Source: Myxococcus sp. CA023 (GTDB lineage: Bacteria; Myxococcota; Myxococcia; Myxococcales; Myxococcaceae). Taken from it: 64,000 bases of DNA. The stretch is from the NCBI RefSeq assembly GCF_010998615.1, contig NZ_JAAEAH010000056.1, positions 1 through 64,000 on the forward strand, written 5' to 3'. Shown here one piece after another: positions 26,698 to 35,331 of this stretch; the first letter of the stretch is position 1; the number at the start of each line of letters is the position of its first letter. The position numbers and the translations under genes are program-made. Under the pieces are notes generated by a model, which saw only the letters and a list, made by a program, of their open reading frames with translations, ran no database searches and was not told the origin of the DNA.

Positions 26698-27594
26698 ATG
26701 ACCCATCCACTCGAAGCTGATTTCAGGGAGTGGTCCAAGCCGCCGACCGGAACGGAGGAGCAGCGCTGCACGAATGCCGAGAGGGTTGTGCGCAACGCGA
26801 TCCGGTCGTACCCGGCGTTCGCCACGAGAAACATCGAGGTCTTCCCCCAAGGCTCGTACCGGAATGGTACAAATGTACGCGCCAACAGCGATGTCGACAT
26901 CTGCGTGCGCTGCATGGACGTCTGCTTTAGCGACGTGCCTGACGGCTATTCGACGCCGGACTTCGGCCTCGTCGACGCCACGTACACCTATGCCGAGTTC
27001 AAGGAAGACGTCGGGCACGCGCTAAAAAGCTACTTGGGCGCAGATGCCGTCACGCGCGGGAACAAGGCCTTCGACCTCCACGAGAACACGTACCGCGTGG
27101 ACGCAGATGTGGTCCCGACCTTCGAGCATCGTCGCTATCTGGTCCAGAGCGGGCAGTACTCATACACGTCTGGTACAGAGCTGCGCCCCGACAATGGCGG
27201 GCGCATCATCAACTGGCCCCACCAGAACTACGAGAACGGGACGGCGAAGAACGCCCTCACGAACACGCGATTCAAGAAGCTGGTGCGCGTACTCAAGCGG
27301 CTGCGGGATGAGATGGTCGCTGAGGGGAACACCGCCGCAGAGCCCATCCCGTCGTACCTGATCGAGTGCTTGGTCTGGAACGCGCCAACCCAAGCGTTCG
27401 TCCACGACGAGTACGCGGAAAACCTGCGCGCGATCTTGTTTCACCTTTTTGCGAACACGCTCACCGATGCTGAGTGCAACGAGTGGGGCGAGATCAACGA
27501 GCTAAAGTACCTATTTAGAATGAGCCAGCCCTGGACGAGGGAAGACGTGAATAGCTTTGTCGTCGCGGCGTGGAACCGAGCGGGCTTCAAATGA
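26698..27594 (+). CDS. CD-NTase (cGAS/DncV-like nucleotidyltransferase), CBASS signal synthase
   Basis: 298 residues from ATG 26698, which follows GGAGGG; an in-frame ATG at 26686 would add four residues. The catalytic site reads FPQGSYRNGTNVRANSDVDI, with GS at residues 52-53 and Asp65/Asp67, and RVDADVVP supplies the third acidic position (~137). This is the polymerase-beta-like core of bacterial CD-NTases, which make cyclic oligonucleotides on phage infection. The next gene is a Cap15-like effector, 13 bp away, so this is an effector-paired CBASS operon with no Cap2/Cap3 ancillary genes visible. Clade not assigned. Confidence 0.88.
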   Translation: MTHPLEADFREWSKPPTGTEEQRCTNAERVVRNAIRSYPAFATRNIEVFPQGSYRNGTNVRANSDVDICVRCMDVCFSDVPDGYSTPDFGLVDATYTYAEFKEDVGHALKSYLGADAVTRGNKAFDLHENTYRVDADVVPTFEHRRYLVQSGQYSYTSGTELRPDNGGRIINWPHQNYENGTAKNALTNTRFKKLVRVLKRLRDEMVAEGNTAAEPIPSYLIECLVWNAPTQAFVHDEYAENLRAILFHLFANTLTDAECNEWGEINELKYLFRMSQPWTREDVNSFVVAAWNRAGFK

Positions 27595-27607
27595 ACGAGG
27601 GACCGTC

Positions 27608-28297
27608 ATGCTGAGCCGACTGCATCTGTCTGCCATTATTCTTGTTGCTGCCGTTCTCTGGGGAGGCCTGCTCGTGTTCGAGGGCGTCGCAGTGAACGGG
27701 AGCTGGTTCCGCCCGTTCTCGACGGTCGTCGGCAGTCTCCTTTTGCTGCTCGTCGCCTTCGATCTGTGGGCGTGGCGGCTCCGTATCCTCAGCGGGTGGT
27801 TCGTCCCTCGACCAGACTTGAGAGGCACATGGTGCGTCGAGCTCCAGAGTGATTGGAAGGATCCATCGACGAATAAGATGGTCGGACCGCGCACCGCGTA
27901 CCTTGTTGTGCGGCAAACGTTCTCCACGCTCAGCATCCGCATGCTTACGGCCGAGTCGGCATCCGAACTCGTCGCAGCCGAGATCAACAAGTCCGTCGAT
28001 GGCACGTACCGCTTGGCAGCCGTCTACCGGAACGAGCCAAAGCTCTCCGTTCGCGACCGCAGCCCGATCCACTACGGCGCCATCGTGTTCGACGTGCAGG
28101 GAGAGCCGGTGAAGGAACTCGCCGGGCACTACTGGACAGACCGTAATTCGCGCGGAGAACTGCGGACGCTGGCCCGACACGATTCGATCGTTGGCTCATT
28201 CAGCGAGGCACAAGATTTACTGCCGCCAGAACCAGCCACGACCAGCGCGACGAAATCTGCCTCTGGAAGCAGTGGGACTGGGGAGAAATTGTCGTGA
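27608..28297 (+). CDS. Cap15-like CBASS effector (two membrane helices plus beta-barrel)
   Basis: 229 residues from ATG 27608, with GAGGGA 5-10 bases upstream. Two membrane helices come first: residues ~8-26 (LSAIILVAAVLWGGLLVF) and ~36-56 (VVGSLLLLLVAFDLWAW). A strand-rich domain follows, opening PRPDLRGTWCVELQSDW, the usual beginning of the SMODS-associated 2TM-beta/Cap15 barrel. In characterised CBASS systems this barrel binds the cyclic nucleotide and the protein damages the inner membrane. The last 30 residues are a Ser/Thr/Ala-rich tail. It overlaps the next gene by GTGA at 28294. Confidence 0.8.
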   Translation: MLSRLHLSAIILVAAVLWGGLLVFEGVAVNGSWFRPFSTVVGSLLLLLVAFDLWAWRLRILSGWFVPRPDLRGTWCVELQSDWKDPSTNKMVGPRTAYLVVRQTFSTLSIRMLTAESASELVAAEINKSVDGTYRLAAVYRNEPKLSVRDRSPIHYGAIVFDVQGEPVKELAGHYWTDRNSRGELRTLARHDSIVGSFSEAQDLLPPEPATTSATKSASGSSGTGEKLS

Positions 28298-30054
28298 GCG
28301 GAAAAACCATCAGCCTATTTATGTGGGGGTACCAATCCCATTACCGGTGGGAGTTCGAGTATCTGACGAACTTGGTCATGCGAGAACTCGGCGCCCACGA
28401 TGCAAAAGCCCAATGCCTGCTTGTCGGAGCAAAGACTCCACATGCCTGCGTACGTCACGAGGTCTGCGTTGAACCCGAGGATGGTCAATGGCCGCTCGAT
28501 CTCTTTGCAGACTTGCCTGCTGCAATAGAGCGGATCATCAAGGCGCATCCGCTTCAGAACATGTATTACGGGGACGAGCCGAGCATGCGAGAGAAGCCCG
28601 AGAAAATTCGGCGCGACTCGGTTCGCAAGGCAGTCCAAGCCGCACTCCTTCCCTACGATGAGAAGCAGCGCGTTCGCTCCTTCGCGGGTGCGCCTGCACC
28701 GGTGGGAGGGTACTACGTTGTCCCAGTCCTCCAGGTGCCGGCAGCCATTTTCGAGCGCTTTCGCCCTCTTCGTGAGCCGGTGAGCGACGGCCAATTTTCG
28801 GGGTACCCGAGTCTCATCCGCGCAGCAATTGCGCAAGTTCTCAGCACAGCTTACGACGAACTCCTTCGCCCCGATCCAGGGCGCAATCTGAGCGGCGGGT
28901 CGGCTTCGCCCGAAGAGATCGTGCGGCGCGCTGCTGCGGCCTTCATGTACACGCCAAGGCTGCTGATTGGCCATAAGAACTATGGTGGCCCCAACCTCTA
29001 CGAGAGATTCAACCTGATCTCCTCGCTCATGTACGAAGGTACCGAGGGCACCGGAAGGTTGCTGCTGGCAAACCCGGATGGTGGTGCGGTCGATGTTGCA
29101 CTCTCGCTCGCCGACCCAGTGCCCTTTCATGAGCCAAGGTGGTCTCGGAAAATTCTGCAAATGGCGTCGTCAGAAACGGCGCTAATCTCTAACTGCGAAA
29201 GCATTCTTGGACTGGGGGACGTCGCGCGAGATGTTGATCCGTGGGCCACGCAGAACGTCTTTGAGGTCGAGTTCCACAACCATCACCACTGGAGCCTATC
29301 TTGCGGCGACGAAGTGCTCCTCGTGAGCAAGTATGGCCTCCCTTCGTTGCCCCAGGAGCGGTTCCCAAAGGCGCGGTTAATCGACACGTTTCAACGGCTC
29401 TTTCCCGTGGCAACATCTAAGGATGTCACCAGCTTCACAGCGCTATTCGACGTCGCTATTGGGCAGCAACATGGAAGCATGCTGGTTGTTGCGCAAGACG
29501 CTCGGGAGGAGGCCGCCAGGCTGAGTGGCCAGGGAACCAAGATCGTTCCCACGAAATTGACGCCCGAACTTTACCGTCGCGTTAGCAACATTGACGGCAC
29601 TATCATCATTGACCCACACTGTATCTGCCATGCAATCGGTGTGATTCTCGACGGTCCAGCAAGAGCGGAATGCACTCCCTCGCGAGGGGCTCGCTACAAC
29701 TCGGGTATTCGGTATGTCGGAGGGTCGGCTACAGCCCGGCTTGCAGTCGTCGTGTCGGACGACGGTACAGTGGACGTCATTCCTGTGCTTCGACCGCGAA
29801 TTCAGCAGGGTGTCGTAGAGGCGCATGTCACGAAGCTTGAGGCCGCAACGCGAGACAACTATCACTCCGTGATTGGGTGGTTGGACAAACATCGGTTCTA
29901 CATTGACCAGTCACAGTGCGCTCGAATCAACACCGCGCTGAATAGGATTAGTAGCGAGCCGATGGATGTTGGCGAATTCATGATTCAGTGGCCAGAGTTC
30001 ATTCCGGTTCCAGAGTGCACGGCGGACTACTTCGAGTCCGAGCCGTGCGCATAG
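28294..30054 (+). CDS. Diadenylate-cyclase (DisA_N/DAC)-like protein coupled to CBASS operon
   Basis: 586 residues, GTG start overlapping the effector stop. Residues 1-~330 form a domain I do not recognise (ISLFMWGYQSHYRWEFEYLT at the start). Residues ~385-540 resemble a DAC domain: FDVAIGQQHGSMLVVAQDA, then NIDGTIIIDPHCICHAIGVI, then SRGARYNSGIRYVGG and LAVVVSDDGTVDVIPVLRP. Compared with canonical DAC enzymes, DGA has become DGT and the RHR/RHN triad has become RYN, so catalysis is uncertain. Coupling to the CBASS genes suggests either a second nucleotide signal or a sensor. Confidence 0.75.
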   Translation: MSGKTISLFMWGYQSHYRWEFEYLTNLVMRELGAHDAKAQCLLVGAKTPHACVRHEVCVEPEDGQWPLDLFADLPAAIERIIKAHPLQNMYYGDEPSMREKPEKIRRDSVRKAVQAALLPYDEKQRVRSFAGAPAPVGGYYVVPVLQVPAAIFERFRPLREPVSDGQFSGYPSLIRAAIAQVLSTAYDELLRPDPGRNLSGGSASPEEIVRRAAAAFMYTPRLLIGHKNYGGPNLYERFNLISSLMYEGTEGTGRLLLANPDGGAVDVALSLADPVPFHEPRWSRKILQMASSETALISNCESILGLGDVARDVDPWATQNVFEVEFHNHHHWSLSCGDEVLLVSKYGLPSLPQERFPKARLIDTFQRLFPVATSKDVTSFTALFDVAIGQQHGSMLVVAQDAREEAARLSGQGTKIVPTKLTPELYRRVSNIDGTIIIDPHCICHAIGVILDGPARAECTPSRGARYNSGIRYVGGSATARLAVVVSDDGTVDVIPVLRPRIQQGVVEAHVTKLEAATRDNYHSVIGWLDKHRFYIDQSQCARINTALNRISSEPMDVGEFMIQWPEFIPVPECTADYFESEPCA

Positions 30055-30090
30055 GGTCGCCAGCCAGGAGGCGTCACGCGTGGTGTAACT

Positions 30091-30157
30091 CTGTGCCTAG
30101 CCAAAACTCGGTCGCTGCGTCATGGGGGCATCGGTTCTGCATCCGGCAGTGCGACAA
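30091..30157 (+). repeat. Dispersed repeat R1, copy
   Basis: CTGTGCCTAGCC at 30091, ACTCGGTCGCTGCGTCATGG to ~30125, then a diverged middle and CCGGCAGTGCGAC. It begins 36 bp after the stop of the DAC-like gene, so R1 copies lie on both sides of the CBASS operon. Confidence 0.7.
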
Positions 30158-30249
30158 AGCGGGTGACGTCATCGACCCGGCCAGCAAAACCGGGCCAGCC
30201 TGCCGCCAGCTTCAGTCCGGGCGCCCTCCCTGTGCACAGCCACCGGCGC

Positions 30250-30669
30250 GTTGCTTTGAGCGACGCCACCACCGGAATGAACGGCCATCATTGATTCAAC
30301 CCGGGGCCACGAGAAGGGCCGGACACGCAGGAGTTGGTGCTGCCCACCCCGTGGTTGCACAAGGTCCTGCATGACCACCCAGGCCTGTACGATGCCCCCC
30401 ACGGCCTCCTCTTTTGAAGTATGCTGGACGCCATCCCAGTCCGCGATATCCGGGGACAACGGCGGCGAAGTTTGCGGAGACTCAATCGGCCCCCGAATGT
30501 GAACGGAGCGCGCAACCCCAGAATGTCTCTCGTGTTTTCTGTCGCAGTCTCTAGAGAGAAGCCGAGAACGAGTTCGCGCAGGACTTCATTCGGGGAGCTG
30601 AACGAAGGGCCCTACCAACCGGTAGGGCCCTTTTGTTTTACATGGGCCTCGCGATGAACATCGCGGGGC
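30250..30669 (+). repeat. Dispersed repeat R2, copy A (long form), candidate sRNA locus
   Basis: The 3' 200 bp (30464-30669) are shared with copies at 45256-45462 and 55622-55812. The 5' part (e.g. GGGCCGGACACGCAGGAGTT near 30317) is shared only with copy C. Conserved core: CTCTAGAGAGAAGCCGAG, AACGAGTTCGCGCAGGACTT, then CGGGGAGCTGAA and a strong intrinsic terminator. No protein is encoded. The rest of 30055-31303 outside R1 and R2 holds nothing I can support except three GTTAAC sites. Confidence 0.65.
30607..30639 (+). terminator. Intrinsic terminator of R2 copy A
   Basis: Ten-bp perfect stem GGGCCCTACC / GGTAGGGCCC with loop AACC, followed by TTTTGTTTT. Confidence 0.85.
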
Positions 30670-31046
30670 CTTCGTGCTTAAGCCCCTGAATCACAAGGGA
30701 TTCTGGCTCGCGATGCTGAAGAGGGCCCGCTCGGCTCTCGACTCCGCAGCCCGAGATGCCCCCTCTCCTCCGCCGCCGATTGGGCTCTCGGAACCGCTCT
30801 TTCACCCGTTCTGGGGAGAGAGAGGCCGAGAGCGGTTAACAAGTGTCGTTAACTTTTGGGGAGGCGGTTAACAACATTCCCCTGGAGGCCCGTTCTTTCC
30901 GCTCTGAGGTTTCTGGAAAGGCGCCTCTCTCTGTTTCTGGAGTCGTCGCTCGCCTGTTTTTCTGCTCTCTGCAAAGGGGGCACCGGAAATGCAGGTTGCA
31001 ACGAGATTCGGCTCCAGCATCGATCCTCCGCCCCCACTTCGCCGGG

Positions 31047-31090
31047 CTGTGCCTATCCAAAATTCGGTCGCTGCGTCATGAACGCGTTAA
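31047..31090 (+). repeat. Dispersed repeat R1, copy
   Basis: CTGTGCCTATCC at 31047, then AATTCGGTCGCTGCGTCATG and AACGCGTTAAAGC; the GAGTGAGCGAGG tail is lost. Confidence 0.65.
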
Positions 31091-31303
31091 AGCTGCGTCA
31101 AAACGCACGTCATGACGTGAGCGATACGCATAACGAGCCGCTGGGTCCTCTCTTCCATTTGATAGAGGTCGGAATTACGCCCGGCTCAGACGCCTCAACA
31201 CCTCTCTGCCCGCGTGTGGACACTCCCATCCCGTCCTGCGAACGCAAGTAGGCTGGTGCAGCACGCGCGCATCTGCGAGGGTGTTGTTGGAAGAACCGAG
31301 ACG

Positions 31304-32340
31304 CTACGCAGCGCGGCGCTCGTACCGGTGGTGGAGCCCGAAGACTTCCCGTAGCTCTATCACCTTGGCTCCTTGCTCCGGGCCCTGCACCTCACGCGTC
31401 TCGGGCGCATCTTTCCCGAGCGACAGGTGCGTCCGGCTCGCGTTGTAGTAGCGCTGGTACTCGCGCAGCAGGCGCCGAGCGTGAGTTTCGTTCAGGACGA
31501 CGACATGGTCCAGCAGCTCCCTACGTATCGAGCCGATGACTCTCTCCGCATAGGGATTCTGCCACGGACACCGTGCTGCACTCGGCACCTCGCGAATCCC
31601 CAAATAGGTAAGCGTGGCGCGAACGCCCTCGGAGTAGAGCTTGTCCCGATCTCGGTGCAAGTACCTCGGAGCACTGGCCCAGGGAAAGGCCTCTCGCAAC
31701 TGCTGCTTCGTCCATTCTTCCGTCGGGTGCGCTGTCACATTGAGGTGGAGGATTCGCCTGTCCCGGTGATTCACAACCACAAATCCCAACAGCACCCCAA
31801 ACGTCGCAGTCGGAATGACAAAGAAGTCCATCCCTGCGGACTCCGCCAGATGCAAGCGCAAGAAGTTCCGCCATGTTGGTGATGGTTTCGGCGCTCCCCT
31901 TCTCGGCCTGGGCATGTCACGAGCGACCGTTGTCTGGCCTACCTCCATCCCCAACTTCAGCAACTCCCCGTGAATGCGCGGGGCCCCCATGTCGGGTTGG
32001 CTTCGGCCATGCGCCGAATCGACGCCCTCAGCTCCAGGGTTGCCCGAGGACGTCCCACCCGACTTCGGGACTTCCAGCGCCAGAAGAGCCGAAAGCCCAT
32101 CCGATGCCACTTCACCACCGTCGCCGGCCGCACTAGGCACAGTGGACGCCGCCATCCCTGCCAGAAGCGCTGGAGAAATACCCAGAAGAGGCGATCGCCC
32201 CGTACAAGCCTCGGTGATGGGCGCTTCTCGCGAAAGACCGCGAGTTGCTGGCGAAGAGCCAAATTCTCCAGAGCCAGTTCCGAACGGCTCCGCAAGACCG
32301 AGCGCAACGTCTGAGCCAGCGCCTTTACGAAGGCCCTCAT
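31304..32340 (-). pseudogene. IS3/IS481-type transposase with a single frameshift
   Basis: From ATG 32340: RAFVKALAQTLRSVLRSRSE then LALENLALRQQLAVFREKRP, HTH region, to RRMAEANPTWG. One G is missing at a G5C4 run near 31985-31990; the other frame continues APRIHGELLKLGMEVGQTTV and the integrase core MDFFVIPTATFGVLLGFVVV, HRDRDKLYSEG, and CPWQNPYAERVIGSIRRELL with the DDE residues in place. Apart from this shift the gene is complete. It may be inactive, or a homopolymer sequencing error. Confidence 0.75.
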
Positions 32341-32557
32341 CCTGCCATTCTTGCCGGCCGTAGCCAGCACGCCAGAATTCTGCCGCACCCCGTAACGGAC
32401 CGCATGGCATCACAGAGGGAACCGCGCACACTCACCCTCTTTCGCCCCGTCAAACCCAGCATTCTTCGGACCCATCCGTAGGACTGTGCATGCAATGACG
32501 CGTTCGCCGACGCACGCTTCTCGCCGGCCTCGACTATCCGGTAGTCACAGGTGCTCG

Positions 32558-33568
32558 TTATACGTTGAAATCAATCTGCAGGACGGGTGTGTCCGCTTCG
32601 ATGTCGCGCCGGAACCGCCCCCACCGGTCGAGCGTGCTCTCGTCGAGCACGGCCGGGTCGCGATACTGGTGGAACAGCGCGTAATTCATCGAGCGCTGGA
32701 GCGCGAGCAGGTCCGGCACGGCCGCGAGCCACTCGCGATCCATCCGTCGGAGCTCCCGATACCCTTCGAGGAACGGCCCCAGGAACGCAGCGGCCGCTTC
32801 GTCGCGCGCCTCTCGAGCCTCGCCTCGCGCGATGTAGAAGAGGAGTACCGCGATGTCCTTGACGAACCACGCGTACTCGCAGTTGTCGAAGTCGAACGCG
32901 GTGATCTTCCCTTCGGCGAAGCAGAAGTTGTGCATGTGGAGATCGGCGTGGATCAGCCCGTAGCTCTCCGGTGTTCGAGGTAGCCGGTTCAATCGCTCGA
33001 TGATTGCCGCGGTGCGCTCGCGAACGAGCTTCTCCTCGGGGGGCGCGAACCGGTCGATGTCGACCACGTCGTACTCATGCCATTCCTGGCGCTTGAGCCT
33101 GGGGCTCGAAGGCGCGTAGGTCTGGGCGCGGTTGTGGAGCCGCGCGAACAGCCGGCCCAGGTCGCGGAACAAGGGGGGCTTCCAGTAGCGCTCCTTGAGC
33201 GGAGGCGCGTCGTCGAAGACGATGCCCGGCGCGCGCTCGAACGCGGTGGCGACGAAGTAACTGCCGGGCTCGCGGTCTTCGATCCGCTCCACGAACTGCC
33301 CCGACTCGGAGAGAATCGGCGAGGCGATTGGAATGCGCGCGGCGGCCAGATAGCGAACGAACTCGACCTCACCCAGCGTGTAGTCGATCGTTCGCCGCGT
33401 ACTGTGCGAGATGCGCAAGATAAGGCCTTCGCCGTCGTCGTTCTCCGCCTCGTAGACGAAGTTCTCGAAGGCCGCGAGCTCGGTGAGCTGCTCGGGCGAC
33501 AGGCCATACCGACGCGCAGCCTCATCGCGAATCGGTTCGTGGAAGCGGCGGACAAGCTCTGGATGCAT
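32558..33568 (-). CDS. APH-like phosphotransferase, last gene of exporter operon
   Basis: 336 residues. Kinase-like features: FENFVYEAENDDGEGLILRI (nucleotide-binding strand-loop-strand with Arg-Ile), catalytic loop SYGLIHADLHMHNFCFAEGK (HxDxxxxN), and metal-binding TAFDFDNCEYAWFVKDIAVL (DFD in place of DFG). This is the aminoglycoside phosphotransferase / choline-kinase / homoserine-kinase-type family acting on small molecules. It starts 8 bp after the 582-aa gene ends, so it is probably co-transcribed and could phosphorylate the exported product, confer self-protection, or serve metabolism; the substrate is unknown. The 217 bp downstream to the IS3 element are empty. Confidence 0.75.
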   Translation of the reverse strand: MHPELVRRFHEPIRDEAARRYGLSPEQLTELAAFENFVYEAENDDGEGLILRISHSTRRTIDYTLGEVEFVRYLAAARIPIASPILSESGQFVERIEDREPGSYFVATAFERAPGIVFDDAPPLKERYWKPPLFRDLGRLFARLHNRAQTYAPSSPRLKRQEWHEYDVVDIDRFAPPEEKLVRERTAAIIERLNRLPRTPESYGLIHADLHMHNFCFAEGKITAFDFDNCEYAWFVKDIAVLLFYIARGEAREARDEAAAAFLGPFLEGYRELRRMDREWLAAVPDLLALQRSMNYALFHQYRDPAVLDESTLDRWGRFRRDIEADTPVLQIDFNV

Positions 33569-33576
33569 CGAACCCT

Positions 33577-35325
33577 CTATTCCTTCAACGTGAGGCGGCT
33601 CTCACCGTAGCCCAGCACGGTCGAGGCAGAGTCGCTGGTGACCGAGACGCCCAGGCCGCGCGCGAGGGTCTCCGCCAACGGGGGGCCATTGCGCGGCCGC
33701 GTGAACACAGCGAGGTCTGTGCCCGTCAGGGGGTGATCCGGGCGCCGGAGCCGCTGGTTCAGCAGCGCTTGCTCGCGCTCGACGACGCGCAGGCACCGGC
33801 GCTCGAGGGCGAACGCGCTGGCCGCGACGCCAGCGAGCTCGCCGCAGATAGGCTCCGCCACGACCTTGTCTCCCGGCAGCCCATGCGCGAAGAGTTCGGC
33901 CAGTCGCCGCTGGCTCGTGGCCTGCTCGGCGGGATCCAGCTTCGCCAGCTCGTCCAGCGAGGTGCCCTGTGGCGTGCCGGGGAACGCCTCGCCGATGCGC
34001 GCGAACAACCAGCGGCTGAGCTTGATCTCGCGCTGGTATGTCTCGGCGAGTGGGAAATCGTCCCGGAGCAACGGGTAATGCGCGACATCGATGGGCGCCT
34101 CCACGCACTCTTGCAGCGCGGTGCGCGGGAGGTGTCCGGCGAACGCCGCCCGGAGCCGTTCGTGGAGCAGCCCCTGGGTCGCACCGAGGAAGCGGACCAC
34201 CGATTCGACGCGCTGCCCGAGCAGGCCGTAATCGAGCGCGGCGTCGAGATCGCCGAGGCGCGCTGCGATGTCGGGCTGGGCCTCAATCGGTGCCGGGGCC
34301 GCGCCGGTCAACACCTGCAGATATTCGTTGATCAGCGCCGGCGGCCCGGCGCACACGCCGTGCGGACCATGGAAGACCGCGTGACGCTCGGCATAGTCCA
34401 AGATCGATTGCGCGGTGACGGGCTGCTCGGGGACGTCGCGCACCAGGTCGTTGGTGACCAGGCGAACTCCGTCAATCAGCCGGAACATGGCCGCGAGCCC
34501 GCTGTCGAGCTCTCCGTTCGGCACCGGCTGGGTGCCCCGCACCATCACGTACCCGACCGACGCGAGCGTGCAGACGACCATCATGTGGAGCTCGCCCGCG
34601 GTGAGCACGCCCGGGGTCCGGGGCGGCATGCGCGCGAGGAAGGCCTTGCGGAACTGCTCGGTCAGCGAGAGCAGGTCCGGCCACTGACGCGCCATGGCCT
34701 TCATCGCGGTCACGTTCATCGGGAGTTCGCTCTGGTACCGGCTCCCCGCGTAGTGGCACTGCTTGCGCACGGTGGGGAGGTCGAGGAACAAGGTGCGCGG
34801 TGCGACGTTGTTCTCGCCCACTTGCCGGCCGTCACCGTCGAGCGCCGGATGCGCCACGCGGTAGACCGGCACGACCACCTCGAGGTTCGAGAGCTCGAAC
34901 CCCCGTCCGAACGCCTGTTCGGTCAGCACGGGGCAACGATTGGCGTGGGCGCTGAACGTGAGCGGCTCACGCCCGGCTGGCACCTCACCCAACCGCTCAG
35001 GGAAGGACACCGCAGTGCGGCCCGTGGGCGCATCCGAGACCCGCCTCAGCACCCGCTGTTCAATCAATGTTTCGAGCAGGTCCCGAATCTTGTCCCAGGA
35101 ATGAGGCGCGCCGTCCGACCACGCCATGGCGTCGGAGGCTTGAAATTGCTCGACCTGGAGCAGCTTCTCGCCCAAGGGCGCGATGTCCGGCTCGTCAAAG
35201 ATGAGCTCCACCTCGCCATAGAAGAGGTGCAGGACCTGCTGGCCATTCCCTGCGTCGAGCCGGTCGTGCGTGAGCCGCCTTCGATTGGGAATGTAGAGCA
35301 TCTCATCCGCTTGCAGCTGTGCCAT
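33577..35325 (-). CDS. Unknown 582-aa protein of the exporter operon, possible RiPP-type maturation factor
   Basis: 582 residues, lying 6 bp after the TolC-like gene. The first ~100 residues (QQVLHLFYGEVELIFDEPDI; SWDKIRDLLETLIEQRVLRR) resemble a winged-helix module such as a RiPP recognition element. The rest is helical and unrecognised. It contains a conserved-looking patch YAERHAVFHGPHGVCAGPPA (three His and one Cys, possibly metal-binding) and RKQCHYAGSRYQSE. No signal peptide or membrane helix, so it is cytoplasmic. Position between a complete peptide exporter and a kinase suggests a tailoring or precursor-handling enzyme; that is inference. Confidence 0.5.
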   Translation of the reverse strand: MAQLQADEMLYIPNRRRLTHDRLDAGNGQQVLHLFYGEVELIFDEPDIAPLGEKLLQVEQFQASDAMAWSDGAPHSWDKIRDLLETLIEQRVLRRVSDAPTGRTAVSFPERLGEVPAGREPLTFSAHANRCPVLTEQAFGRGFELSNLEVVVPVYRVAHPALDGDGRQVGENNVAPRTLFLDLPTVRKQCHYAGSRYQSELPMNVTAMKAMARQWPDLLSLTEQFRKAFLARMPPRTPGVLTAGELHMMVVCTLASVGYVMVRGTQPVPNGELDSGLAAMFRLIDGVRLVTNDLVRDVPEQPVTAQSILDYAERHAVFHGPHGVCAGPPALINEYLQVLTGAAPAPIEAQPDIAARLGDLDAALDYGLLGQRVESVVRFLGATQGLLHERLRAAFAGHLPRTALQECVEAPIDVAHYPLLRDDFPLAETYQREIKLSRWLFARIGEAFPGTPQGTSLDELAKLDPAEQATSQRRLAELFAHGLPGDKVVAEPICGELAGVAASAFALERRCLRVVEREQALLNQRLRRPDHPLTGTDLAVFTRPRNGPPLAETLARGLGVSVTSDSASTVLGYGESRLTLKE

Positions 35326-35331
35326 GGCTTC

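Noticed and set aside
26495-26701. 68-codon ORF just before the CD-NTase gene
   Set aside because: No recognisable features, weak ribosome site, and it overlaps the CD-NTase start; could be real but I cannot support it.
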